Assembly (NCBI GenBank): GCA_031841125.1 | Contig: CM063114.1 | Location: 29,023,266 to 29,087,265 of the forward strand | DNA from: Acanthococcus lagerstroemiae | Taxonomy: Eukaryota > Arthropoda > Insecta > Hemiptera > Eriococcidae | Length of the DNA: 64,000 bases | Direction: 5' to 3' | Translations under genes and position numbers: made by a program | The notes under the pieces: generated by a model | Told to the model about the DNA's origin: nothing | Database searches by the model: none | Seen by the model: the letters and a program-made list of their open reading frames with translations, nothing else | Shown here: positions 21,663 through 32,420 of the stretch, piece by piece | Layout of the letters: every line of letters starts with the position of its first letter | How positions within the stretch are numbered: position 1 is the first letter of the stretch

Positions 21663-22352
21663 CTTCTTCTTCTTCAGGCGTCATATCCAATACCAGACTG
21701 ATGTGCAACTCTTCTGAGCAGGTTAGTCGAGGTAGTTAGCCGTTGATTTCCCCACGGTTTTGTTGCGTTAGAGTTTTTCTTCTCTGTGCCGAAGAGTGTA
21801 TATCAGCAGTTTGCTTACTAGCCCCGTGTTTCACAACGTTGAGTAAGCTGTCCACAACATGCACACGCACAGTATCAATCTTTCTGATCTGGTGGTAACA
21901 CGCCCTGCGATTGTAATGCTCTGTTCGTGTGAACCGGTCGCGATTACAAGACGCGCCACGTTTCCCCCTCGATTGATACTATAATCGGTGTGTTCGTTTG
22001 GATGTTAGTGGGGATATTCGAAAATCACTAGCTGCCCAGCGTTGGTGGGACTCGAACCCAAGATGCAAAGATTTCGAATCGGGAACGTTATCACTTGAAG
22101 GGCACAGGGAAAGAAGCAGGTAAGTCATTTTTTGGCGAAATTAAGTCATTAATATCGTTGGAATGGGAGTAGCTGAGCTATGGTAGGCTAGCTGAAAGGA
22201 TGCTACCGTCCAGAAAAACGGGTTTCAAAATTCACGTACGGGTAAAGAACCACATATGTAAACAAATTGTTTTTCATTTTTCTCGCTTCGCCACAAAAGT
22301 GACTTACCTGCTTCTTTCCCTGTACCCTTCACTCGGTCGCACAGCGACTTGT
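21663..22352 (-). mobile_element. tRNA-derived SINE with GAA tail, 7-bp duplication, split by a MITE
   Basis: ATTTATT lies directly at both ends (21656-21662 and 22353-22359). Read on the minus strand, the head GTCGCTGTGCGACCGAGTG continues, after an inserted MITE, as ATAACGTTCCCGATTCGAAA and GGGTTCGAGTCCCACC, i.e. tRNA-like A-box and B-box regions. The 3' end is GAAGAAGAAGAAG. About 460 bp without the MITE. It interrupts the 20.5-22.5 kb foldback. A pol III internal promoter of this kind is expected but probably dead because the MITE splits the boxes. Confidence 0.7.
22096..22332. mobile_element. MITE with about 30-bp TIRs inside the SINE head
   Basis: CAGGGAAAGAAGCAGGTAAG at 22105 is mirrored by CTTACCTGCTTCTTTCCCTG ending at 22322; the pairing extends outward through GAAGGG. 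AGTG flanks both sides in the SINE head and may be its target duplication. No coding capacity. Confidence 0.8.
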
Positions 22353-22657
22353 ATTTATTAACAACTCTAAATTAGAGTCCCTTCCCCTTCGCAGTTGTCG
22401 TAATTTTGAATCAGAGACAAAGGGTTATCGGAAATGAGTTCAGCGACCTCTTCATCCTAGGAAATGACATCTGCATTGCATTACATGACATTTTGAAACT
22501 CCTTCCTCTTCCTCAGGACTGCTGTTTTTAATTTATAGCCAAATCAGTATCAACATCGAATTCTGAGACTTTGAGATCCTCTTGGTCGGAATCTCGATTT
22601 GATGATTCATGCTAATGAAAGTTTTAAAAATTATACGAAAAAAGTAATTTTGATGCT

Positions 22658-22872
22658 CTTTTTCTAATTGCTCTCCACCCGAGTCCTGGAATCCACCCTT
22701 TCGAGCATTACTTCAGAGACATCGGGGAGGCTGTTAAAGCTGTCTTAGCCCTCTTCCCTTCTGGCCGAAAAACCACCTAGGTCGTAAATTTTGCCGAGTT
22801 GCTACGTAGGCTCGAACCAGGGACCTCCGGATTCTGAGACCAACGCGCTATCCACTCGGCCAACCAGACCTC
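22658..22872 (-). mobile_element. tRNA-derived SINE, exact 13-bp target duplication
   Basis: TAATTTTGATGCT is present exactly at 22645-22657 and 22873-22885. On the minus strand the head reads GAGGTCTGGTTGGCCGAGTG GATAGCGCG (A box) and later GGTTCGAGCC (B box), followed by an unrelated body and a TAGAAAAAG tail. The head resembles a Leu/Ser-type tRNA but lacks a foldable full cloverleaf, so it is a SINE and not a tRNA gene. A second copy is at 56520-56737. Confidence 0.92.
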
Positions 22873-22973
22873 TAATTTTGATGCTGGAAAAAAAAATGAA
22901 AGAAAGAAAGACATAAATTTTAAAGTGTGGTACCTAAAGACCTGGAGAGCAGTATCGTAGCTATGGAGGGTGG

Positions 22974-23424
22974 TGTGGTGGGACGTACGGCGATGCGCAC
23001 ATGCCAACGTGGCCCTCGGCCCCAGAAACTACCCTTTCGAGTATCGCATCAGTGGCCGTAGGGACGCTTTGAAGCCGGCCCGAGTCCCCATTTCGCCGTG
23101 CAGCTTCCGGTGCGCGCGTCCTGCAAGGGCCACCATGGGGTTCCCTACTGACCGAAGTTCGCGCTCCCCGAGCACTAGCCTGGAATTCAGGTCCCCCACT
23201 ACCGGACGCGCTTCCTCTTCACTCACCCCTCACCTCCTCGTCTTGATACGTTGGCGACGCAGGCAGGTGGTGACGGCGGGGAAGCCCTGAAGCTGCAGCC
23301 GCTCTTCTAGGATGGTATAGAGTTGTCCTGTTCGATGGTATTGGCCGAGCTTGGTTCGTCAGTTCTTTGCCTCGACCACTTCGTCTGCATCTTCCACTTC
23401 ATGATGGCCGTGATAAAGGCCGAG
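22974..23424 (-). mobile_element. R1-like LINE 3'-end fragment (5'-truncated)
   Basis: On the minus strand it starts with the last codons of the LINE ORF2 (ITAIMKWKMQTKWSRQR) and continues through the shared 3' untranslated region to the CATCGCCGTACGTCCCACCA terminus. Flanks AGCTATGGAG and AGTTATGGAG (nine of ten) look like a target duplication. Companion copies are at 13.56, 24.45, 27.73 and 43.23 kb. Confidence 0.8.
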
Positions 23425-24445
23425 TTATGGAGTGTAAGGATGTTATAAAGATGTTAACCACTCCCAAATTTTAAAATTTTTTCATGCATTGAACTGAGAC
23501 ATTTGAGAAAGGGGAAAAGGATTTTTGAAAGTTGAATCCCCCCAAAAAATTCTGGTATTGACAATGAAGGGTAGGAGCAAAGAATCCAGGGATTTCCCGT
23601 TGTGATTTGCACCCATTCTGTCCCTTAAATTGGTGAGGTCAAAAAATATTGGAAAAACTGCCTTTTCTTCCCCACAAGGCTTGTGTTAATGCAGAGCAAA
23701 GTAAAGCTTCGCTTTCACACCTAACCTAGGGCATTTTAAGGGCAGCTACGAAAAAACTACGATGAACCTTGCAGTGGGAGATCAAGTCAGGAATATTCTT
23801 TTCTTTGAAACATTTTCTAACAAAATGTATATTCATCGATTTACTGTCAGAAATTCAATTTTAGGAGGACGCTGTTCATCATTAAAATTAATATCAATTT
23901 TGAGAAGAGACTAGTTCATCTCCTGGAGGACAGTAGCGTTAAAACGTTTTTTTAGGGGGATACAAATACACGAATTGAAAATTCAAGTCGACAAGCAAAA
24001 ATAAAATAATGACATAAAAAATGTGTTCTTGTTTTTTAAAAGTCGAGTTAACGAATAAAATATTTTGAAAAATTCTCGTATCTCTAATCTGTAATATATT
24101 ATAAAAGTGTTCGTTTGTCTGTTTGTTTGTGTGTTCGAGGTTGGCGGCCGAACCGTAAGAGCTGGGGGGGGGGGGAAGGGGTTCGTATTTTCTGAATGTG
24201 ATCATGTAAACTCTGAGAAGGTTTTAGGCAGAAAATAAATATCGGTACCCTTATTAGAAGGCAGACCACAAAACTTTGCCCCCACTGGACCACCTATTTT
24301 TTTTTGACTTGGACTTTTTGGAAGTGTTTTACATTAAGCTTATTCATAATTATGTCAAAATTTGGTGACTGTAACTGTCACATTTCAGAAATTATTAGGA
24401 GGTTTAAAATCTGAAATTTCCAAAAATACCAATTTCGATGTTAGA
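23425..24445. other. Mostly unassigned; holds one copy of a dispersed repeat
   Basis: The segment 23818-23960 (ATTCATCGATTTACTGTCAG...AAACGTTTTTTTAGGGGGAT) matches 27945-28087 (CAATCGATTTACCGTCGAAA...ACATTGTTTTAGGGGAATAC) in direct orientation. The rest shows nothing recognisable; 24108-24136 is a short TTTG-rich run and 24162-24178 a G/A run. Confidence 0.6.
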
Positions 24446-26375
24446 GGGGCGTATGGCGATGCACGGATGCCAGATTGGTCCCGGGACACCGCACCCTATA
24501 TCCGGAAACGCCCCGAATGGGCCTGCGTCAGAATAGGGGGGTCGTTTTGGGGTAGCTCCTGCTATCCTCACTCCTCCTGTCGCCTCTTCACGGCGGCGAA
24601 TCGACGGCGTCTTATTCTTCTGTCTCTTCGCTGTCGAGTTACGCCGGATCGTCTTTTTCGTCGGTTGTTTGCAGCCACGACATCGTCGTCGTCGATGTTG
24701 GTGGGATAGCGAGTGCCGGCATAGGGTGCTGTGTCCACTGCCTTTGTCTCTGCCACTCCAGCTCCATCTTGCGGCCCAACGTCTTCTTGACAAAGGCAGC
24801 TGCCTGATCGCATCCCGCTCTGCTCTTCAGCATGGTCGGGACCAGGTTCTCCGGTGTAGCGGCTCAACGTCCGCGTTTTGAAAGGCGGCCGCCGCTTCTT
24901 CCCTCCTTCGGTCGAATGCCGGACACTCGAACAGGTGTGCCACGCATCGTCATCTCGCCCTCCTGCAGCGCAGTAGGAGCACCGCGGGCTTTCTGCTATG
25001 CTCATTTGGTGCAGGTACTGGTTGAACACTCCATGGTCGCTCTTCACCTGCGTGAGGCAGAAGTCCAGCTGGCCATGGCGTCTGCCCAACCACGCGTAAC
25101 AGTCGGGTCCACTCTCCCTTGGTACTGCGAGAGAGCCGCTCTTCCCACATGCGAAACGTGGATTCCCTATTATCCCGCTTGACTCGTAGCGCCGCACTGC
25201 TCTGTGGTGGCATCTTCCGCGTTGCGCTGTATACCCTCTTCCGCTCATCCGTTAGTAACTCCACTGGCGGTATACCTGTTGCACGCTAACTGCCTCTGCG
25301 GAGACTGTGCGATGGGCACTGACGCACCTCAGTACAGTCTCCCGTTGGACCCTTACCAGATCGGTTCGTCTGTACGCCCTGGCATTGTCGGCGCCGGACT
25401 AGATAGGCACCCCATATAGGAGGGCCGACATGGCCACGTTCGCCAGCAGCTTACGTTTCTTCTCTGTCGGCCCAAATAGGTTTGAAATGAGTCGGCTTAA
25501 TCCGGCTACGACTCTCTCCGCTTTCTGCGCTGTCTTCTTCGCGTGTTCTCTGAACGACAGCTTGCCGTCGAACCACAGCCCGAGGTACTTCAGGGCTGTA
25601 CAGGGCGCAATCTCCGCTCCCTTTAGGCGAAAGGAAGGAGGGTTGTACCATCGACGGCGTGTAAACAACGCCGCTTCTGTCCTCTCTGCTGCTAAGCACA
25701 ACCCGGCCGATTCGATCCAACTGGTCATTGCCTCCAGTCCCGCGTTCACCTTGCTTTCAAGCGTGGCTACGTTATGTCTTCGACTGCAACCACCAGAGTT
25801 TCATTAGCGTAACAGATGATGTTCACCCCTGGTGGTACCTCTGCTCGCAGGATGCCGTCAAACGCGTTGTTCCACCGGAGTGGATCAAGAACTGATCCCT
25901 GCGGAACCCCGCATCACCCCGCTGCACCACACCCGTAGCAGTTTCCGCGAGAATTATCCGACCACGGAAGTAGTCCTGGATAATTTCGCGCAAGTACGCG
26001 GGGACTGATGCGTTCTCCAGCGCCTCTAATATGCGCATCCATGGCATCGTATTGAACGCATTCTGTATGTGGAGGCTGACGGCTGCACCGAATTGGAGCT
26101 TTTGGATCGCTGTCTGTGCCAGCCTCTTCAGCTTCCCGGCGGCATCAATCGTCGATCTTCCAGCTCGGAACCTATACTGGTTGGCGCTCAACTCGCGCCT
26201 CCCCCGGAAGTGTTATTCCAGCCTATTTGCGATTATCCTCTCGAAGATCTTGCCAACTGTGTCCAGCAAACCTAACGGCCGGCATGACGCTAGCCCACCG
26301 ACTGGTTCCCCTGATGGCTTCGGCAACAGCACCACCGAAGAATACCAGTGTTCCTCCTTCTAACTTACTTTAGCC
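24446..26375 (-). pseudogene. R1-clade LINE ORF2 relic, 5'-truncated, with 3' UTR
   Basis: Minus-strand pieces in three frames cover the reverse transcriptase to the C-terminus of an R1-clade LINE: WYSSVVLLPKPSGEP (about 26310-26345), CRPLGLLDTVGKIFERIIAN, QYRFRAGRSTIDAAG (about 26140-26185), motif A SLHIQNAFN (26049-26073; the catalytic Asp is His), GVPQGS (about 25892-25908), motif C YANE (25798-25815; YADD in active enzymes), thumb segment ALKYLGLWFDGKLSFREHA, LLYGVPI (about 25400), KRVYSATR, STKGEWTRLL, LGRRHGQLDFCLTQV and a CSYC...H...C knuckle (24932-24981). The endonuclease half is missing. Frameshifts near 25905, 25750 and 25080 plus both lost catalytic sites make it dead. It ends in the 3' UTR common to four other fragments. 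Confidence 0.9.
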
Positions 26376-27729
26376 AACTCACTTCAACTCATGGTCTAGA
26401 TGAGCCGCGAAGCGGGTCAGCTACTGTATGTATATTTCTAAAAATTTTGTTAATCTTGTATCTGGGATCTGTCAAAGGACCTTGTCATCAATTTTTTGAA
26501 TGATACTGAAATTTTTATTTCAGTATTTTTCGTGGGAGGGGGTGAGAATGATTTGAGGTTCAATGTGTTCCTCACACTCGCACCCTGTTTTGATATTTTC
26601 GCTGTGGGATGAAGCTCCCCCCGAAAGCATCTAATTCAACTCGTACGACGCACAACGTGTTCCAGATTCGATCAGCATCCTTTCGCTCATGGTCACAGTG
26701 GGGGTGGGGAAAAGCGCGCTACGGGAAGTCTGCCTTCAGATAGATTTACATAACAGCAAAAATTTATTCGCTAATATTTGGAGGCTATTACGGAAACGGT
26801 AATTACAAAGTATGCTAAACGACATACTATACTTCCTTGTTGGCGTACTGTCGTAATTTGATTTTCATGACCCTTGGACACTTCTATCGAAACCGCGTTC
26901 GTTTCTACGGCACTTGTGGAAAGAAATCGTATTTTTTTTTTTTTTAATATCGGATTGCAGAAAAACAAAGAGCACCGATCGGGTTACGAATCAGTGTGGC
27001 GGATGTGTTCGGATCTTGGATGCTATATCTGCGCCTAGCTACGCACTATACACGCATACTTATTATCCGATGGCGTTGTAAACAGGAAACCGTATCCAGT
27101 GCCCAAAGGAAGTTGACTTTCAATCTGTTTTGAATGTTGATTCTAAAAAAGGTGTATTCGTGTTCTCGGTGGCGTTTACAATTTGGAATCTGAATTTGAA
27201 CGCCGCATAGTTTATCGAGTTCTTGACGAACTTCTTGTTTCTATATCAGATTCGGTGGAATGAAAAATGAAGAAGAAAAACCGGGTCAACAAGTTACTCG
27301 CGTAGGTTATTGAGAAGAAGGCGTTTTCTCGAGATTTACCATTTATGTACCTATTCAATTTGTGTAACATAGGTAACACAAATTGCGTTTAACTAATTTA
27401 AATTATCGTTCGGCGTCCTTGAAATCATTTCCTGATGCTATGTAAATAATATTCTTAATTCAAATAACTGTTCGTAGATGTTGAAGCGTGTGCTGAACTT
27501 GATTGCACTTTTTTAGCAGGGGTTGTCACTTCCAATCATTCGCGCTCTGAAGACATTTCAAGACGCTGGTAAAAACTGCTACATTTTAGCTAGACCGACT
27601 AGACAGCTAGACAGGCAGTGGGTCAGTCAGCAGCTACATTGACTGATTTACTGAAGTTTCTGATTGAAGTTGTTCCCTGATGAGCCTTCTACCTCGACCT
27701 TAAAAGCTCTAATTTCTATGTGAGGATGC
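26376..27729. other. Unassigned sequence
   Basis: No gene or element recognised. A small hairpin CAATTTGTGT...ACACAAATTG lies at 27356-27385, and 27590-27655 is GACT/CAGT-rich. Confidence 0.5.
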
Positions 27730-27734
27730 TTGGT

Positions 27735-27842
27735 GTAGTGGGAGGTATGGCGATGCACGCATGCCAAAAGGGCCCCTATGACACCGCGCCCTCAGCCTCG
27801 GAAACTACCCTTTCGAGTATCGCATCAGTAGCCGGAGGGACT
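27735..27842 (-). mobile_element. R1-like LINE 3' terminus, about 108 bp
   Basis: Only the 3'-most segment remains: minus-strand GTCCCTCCGGCTACTGATGC to CATCGCCATACCTCCCACTA. Flanks TCTATGTGAGGAT and TCCATGTGAGGAT form a 13-bp target duplication with one mismatch. Truncation at the opposite end of the shared segment shows which end is the 3' terminus of the family. Confidence 0.82.
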
Positions 27843-27944
27843 TCCATGTGAGGATCAGTAACATTAAAAATAGGTTTGACGATTTCGGCAACTTGAGAAA
27901 GATTGTGTTTATTTTAATTTTCCTACCCCCTTAATTTCTATGAT

Positions 27945-28087
27945 AGGGTCAATCGATTTACCGTCGAAAATTCAGTTTAAGAAGGAGACTGCTTATCATC
28001 AAATTTTTTTTTTTCAATTTTGAAAAGGAATCTGTTTCATCCCCTGGGGGGCAGTGGCGTCGGAACATTGTTTTAGGGGAATACTAG
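27945..28087. repeat. Dispersed repeat, second copy of 23818-23960
   Basis: Direct-orientation match to 23.8 kb through ATCGATTTAC, CATCAAA, CAATTTTGA and CTCCTGGAGGACAGT / CCCCTGGGGGGCAGT words. It stops exactly where a CAGGGTGGCC end begins at 28090. Confidence 0.75.
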
Positions 28088-28089
28088 TA

Positions 28090-28180
28090 CAGGGTGGCCA
28101 CTTGGTAATTTTTTCAATCTTAAGTCATTTTTGGTCATTTTTTTGAAAGTATAGTGATCAAGTCATCTTTTTCATTTTCC
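28090..28180. mobile_element. Left end of a CAGGGTGGCC element with GTCATTTT words (partner end not found)
   Basis: CAGGGTGGCCACTTGGTAAT is followed by TTAAGTCATTTTTGGTCATT words, the same style as the ends at 3861 and 37072. No matching right end was seen downstream, so this is a truncated element or a solo end. Confidence 0.55.
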
Positions 28181-29639
28181 TCCAAAACGTCAAACTAATA
28201 TGTGGCTGAACTTTCAAACTCTCAACTGCAAGTCCCATCAACAACAGTTGGTTTAAGTGTATCAACGTCAATGGTGTCAGATGCTTAGTTTCCTTCAAAA
28301 GGTGTTAGAATTACTCCTGATATCCCGCTCTTCTGTCATAGTGATGCTACAACCAGAGCTGAAATCCTGTGGGTGCTGAAAGTAGTTGCAAATCATTTCA
28401 GTTTGCGATCTTGTGACGATATAACTTCTCTCTGTTCAACGCCATGTTTTTCGAAACTGAAGAAATAGAAACCGTGACTTGTAATAAAACACAAGCTCGA
28501 TACTTAATAACTAGAGACCGGATTTTTCGGTAAGAAAACGTGAGATTATCGGTACAAATATCTGAAAAATCGGTAGTATTCGATTTTTAAGGAAAAATGA
28601 GGGGAAAGAAAAAAGTTTATTCGAATTATAATTTTATAAAGTTTCGCGTTACTGTAAGCATCACTCCGATTGACCGCTTCTGACTCCAAATTTGGCTGAG
28701 TTATTGCCTTTCTATGACCTCCATAAGCTAGTAATGCTTCAACGAACCTTCGAGTATCTATGAATTTCGAATACCCAGGAGTGATACATTACTTTTTGGT
28801 ACTCGTAGACGTACTTCATCCTCGGTAACTGCAGTCTGAAGTATGAATAGCGTAGTAGTTTGTACACAATTATGAATAGCAATAACACGCCATCTCATTA
28901 GCAGTTTTTCTTTCTTTCATTGTACTCCGACCGGTGCTGTATTCAAAGTAAGCTGCGCATTGTTCACACGTTTGGTAATTGGTTCTGAAAATAATAACAT
29001 TCTGTAACTTGTATCGATTGAATGAGAGGAATTAGCCAGCTTGAAAAAACTACAACAATAAATCCGATTTAAAGTTGTTTAATGAGCTTTTCGATGTAAC
29101 GAGGGATTGAGAAATCCAGTTCTCGTTTGTGTTTTCCGAATTCGTTGATTAGGCGATTTCCCGCCGATCACATTGGTCACGGTTGTGTCATTTGATGACA
29201 TCGGTTTGGTTTAGTTCTTTTCTATGGGGCGAGAGAGCAGGAGGTCACTATGACCAGAATCATCGGATGATTGACTGCACTTTTTTTCTTTCTTGAAACT
29301 ACTCATTATTGTGACGAAAAACGATTCCTTTTGTGGCCGTGTAATTGCACCAATATTCGATGTAGAAATATCGTTATAAATACCGATCACCCTTCGTGTA
29401 TGTTCTCTCATCTATAGTTGAGACTTCTACCGGTGGAATAGAACCAGCTACAAATAGATTCACGGAATGAACCGATTAAGTTGTAAGTTCTACTTAGCTG
29501 GCTTGTGGGTCATTCTTCAGAGACTGAGAATATTAAGGTGCCATTTCTTCGTTGGACTTTATTTTCCCATAATACTGGGGTTATATGTAGGAGAGAATAT
29601 ATTCAACAAGTTTACAGAGCAGGTGCATCAAAATACAGG
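28181..29639. other. Unassigned sequence
   Basis: No gene, TIR pair or coding relic recognised. Confidence 0.5.
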
Positions 29640-29861
29640 GAGGGGTTGACTTTTATCCTCAGCGATAGACGTCTCGTCCATGGCGAAAGCACTGATATCC
29701 TCAACTGCGGACAGAAAAGTCTTAAGGATCTCCTTTTCCAGGGATTTTTTTAAATTTATGATATCACATGCACCAATAACTACAATCTAGCACCTGGATC
29801 ATGTTATTCAAACTGTACCAGTATTGCCATTTGTTGTACTGAAAAATGTATAAGGTATATA
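29640..29861 (-). pseudogene. Decayed exon-like sequence, 3' part, split by the foldback
   Basis: Minus-strand homologue of 18785-19015: LYIFQYNKWQYWYS, then (frame change) C-x7-C in the CxIVVIGAC segment, and KKSLEKEILKTFLSAVEDIS and FAMDETSIAEDKSQP. The wording KEIL..F and DIS.F is shared with the 18.9-kb copy. Its 5' part lies across the 3.5-kb insertion at 33374-33590. Tentatively Kunitz-type; see the 18.6-kb entry. Confidence 0.5.
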
Positions 29862-30039
29862 CAGGGTGTTCCACGAAAGTCCCCCCCCCCTGTTTTTTCA
29901 CGAACCGATGGGCAGATCTTCCCGGGACGAAAATGATTTCCCAGTCGTAAGGTCTAGTTTCTCTTGAGCTTAAAAAATTTTCTCCCCCTTTCACGGGGGG
30001 CTGGAACCTACCACCAACTTCGGAATCTTAAATAGGAAG

Positions 30040-31320
30040 GTATGCCTTTATGCACATTGTTGGAAAGGCCATTTACTCCAAAATACGAATCCGTGGGAAA
30101 AAATTAAAATTTATCAATTTTGGGGGGGTAAGGGACCTAGAGATGACTAAAATCCACCCAGAATCAAAGTGTGGTGACCTATCAAACGAACTACCGAACA
30201 TGGGGTTTTCCAGGTCGCTGATTTCGAAAATTGCCTTATTTTTTCGATTTGACTAACTCAGGGGGCAGAACATTCAAAAATTTGGGGCAGAAGGGGTTAT
30301 TTTACATGTTTTTTATTTTCGCTGATACAATGTCTTCATGCACCTTGTTGGAAAGGCCTGTTTCTCCCAAAAGTAGAATCCGTGAAAATTTTTTGAAATT
30401 CGTCAATTTTGGGGGGCGAGGTGGCCTAGAGGTGACCAAAATCCGCCCAGAATCAAAGTGTGATGACCTATCAAACGAACTACCAAAAAGGGGGTTTTCT
30501 AGGTCGCTGATTTCAAATAATTGCCTTATTTTTCCAATTTAACCCGTTTTAGAGTTTTAAAATCCAAATTTTCAACCTAAAATTGGTTCCATTATTCACA
30601 AATTTTTGACTTTCTGAATGCAGATTATTAAAGTCGCTTTATGCACATCGTTGAATAGAAAACTTCCTCCAGAGTATGAATTCGTGAAAAAAATTTCAAA
30701 ATTTATCAATTTTCGGGGTAAGGGGTCCAGAGATGACCAAAATCCGTCCAAAATTGAAGTATTATGACCTAGCAAAAAGTTTCGAGGTCGCTGATTCCGG
30801 ATATCACATTTTCCCCTGATTCAACGCGTTTCAGAGCCTTACAAAATTTTAGACCCAAAAGTGGTTCTAATTGACAAATTTTTGAGTTTCTTAGCTCAAG
30901 TTATCAAAGTGGCATCATGCACATCGCTGGATCAGACAGTTCCTCCAAAATATGAATTCGTGAAGAAAAATTGCAAATTCATCAACTTCGGGGAACGGGG
31001 TGTAACGCCAGCCAAAACCTATCCAAAATCAAAAACCTAAAAGAGGTGCAGGGTGAGTTTTGAGAATGACCCTCCCCTCCTGTTTTTTTCTCGAATAATT
31101 GTCGGATTGCTCCCAAACAAAATGCGATCTTCGTGTACCGTGGTCTAGTTTCCTGCGGGCACAAGAAATTTTCTCCCCCATATTTGGGGGACTGGAACGT
31201 ACCACTAACTTTGGAATCTTAAATGGGAAGGTATGTTCTTATGCACCTTGTTGCAAAGATCTCTCCGCTCCAAAATTGAATCGGCGGAAAAAATTCAAAA
31301 TTTATCAATTTTAGGGGGCC
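30040..31320. repeat. Tandem units of about 290-310 bp in the left arm of the foldback
   Basis: Each unit has TTATGCAC(A/C)TTGTTGGAAA, AATTTATCAATTTTGGGGGG, CCAGAATCAAAGTGTGATGA and GGTCGCTGATTTC in that order; starts are near 30046, 30331, 30636, 30911 and 31236. The inverted counterparts occupy 32460-33240. Confidence 0.8.
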
Positions 31321-31489
31321 AAGGGGCCTATAATTGGGGGAAATCCATCCAGAATCAAAGTGTGATGACCTAGGAATTTCTAATTGTTCTGAGAAAATTC
31401 AAAGAAAAACTTACGTTAGAATGGTCAAAAATCGATACCACAAATGTCACTCCAGTTTTTGTAACCTTACTTTTGGAAATTTGGGAATT

Positions 31490-32420
31490 TCATCGAAGAT
31501 CTTTGGGAAAATTTTCCAATGATTTTCATTAAAAATTTTGGAGGAAAAATCTCATAGGAAATAAGTTGATGGAAAACTACAATGGTTTTGGAGAATTTTG
31601 TCAATGATTTTCAGGGAAAATGTTGCATGATCTCCGAGGAATTCCATCAAAAATTTCTTGAGGAATTTTGTCAGAAATTTTTGGGGAGAAATTGCAATAA
31701 TTCTAATCTTTAGGAAAATCATTCGATAATTTCTGAAGAATTTCATTAGGAAACATTTGGGGAAAGGCTCCGATCGTTTTTGAAGATTTTCATCAAAAAT
31801 CTTCAGGAAAAATGTTCGAGGATTTTAGAAAAATTTCATCGAATTTCTTTGGGAAAATTTTCCGATGCTTTTGATGGAACTACATCAAAAATTTTTGAGA
31901 AAAAAATCCTTGGGTTTTTTCAATTTTTTTTATTATTAACAAGCTTAATGCTGAACTGAAGAATCTTATCGGACATTTCTGGAAAAAATTTCCAATGTTT
32001 CCCAGAGAATTTCTTTAAAATTCTTAGGGAAAATATTCTGATAATTTTTGTAGAATTTCATTAAGAGAAAAACTCCGACGATTTTTGAAGTATCAACAAT
32101 GTTCAGAAAAAATGTTCTCCGAAGAAATTCATCGAAGATTTTTGGTGAAAATCTCCGAGAATTTTCAAGAAATTTCACTGAAAATTTTCGGAAGCAAATT
32201 CCGGTAATTTTTGATACAACTAACCTCCAGGAAAAATGTTTTCCGAAGAAATTCATCGAAAATCTGCAAGAATAATCTTCGATAATCTTTAAGGAATTTC
32301 ATGAGAAATTCTTGGGAAAAAATTGCAATAATGTCCAAAGGTAGAAAAATACAGGAAAAATCCCGGATAATTTTCAAAGGAAGTTCATCAGAAACGGAAA
32401 GAAAAATAATTGCAGATTTT
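31490..32420. repeat. Central array of degenerate short repeats (CATCGAAGATTTTTGG type)
   Basis: Words such as GAATTTCATCGAAAATCTTC and GGAAAAATTTTCCGATGATT alternate as in the 16.5-18.3 kb array. It forms the loop of the giant foldback. The Lys/Phe-rich open frames here are not genes. Confidence 0.75.

Larger units (their letters stand above)
20540..22510. repeat. Foldback of tandem units, interrupted by a SINE
   Basis: On the left, units of roughly 200 bp read GATAAATACAATATAGATAT...GGTGGTCACTAACACATTTC in the plus sense (20580-21230). On the right the same unit runs in reverse (GAGTTCAGCAACCACCGAAA...GTATTTATTGATATC, 21330-21660 and 22353-22500). The outer ends pair: GTTCGCTGAGTCCATTTCTTATAA (left, about 20578) against GTCGCTGAACTCATTTCCGATAA (right, reverse strand, about 22445). 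Boundaries are approximate. Confidence 0.7.

Noticed and set aside
22756..22872. Possible tRNA gene (minus)
   Set aside because: A- and B-box-like words are present but the sequence continues into a SINE body, is flanked by a 13-bp target duplication and has a second copy at 56.7 kb.
24065..24140. Possible Helitron 5' end (TCTAATCTGTAATATATTAT then GTTTGT words)
   Set aside because: The composition resembles some Helitron starts, but no matching 3' hairpin-CTRR end or second copy was found in the window.
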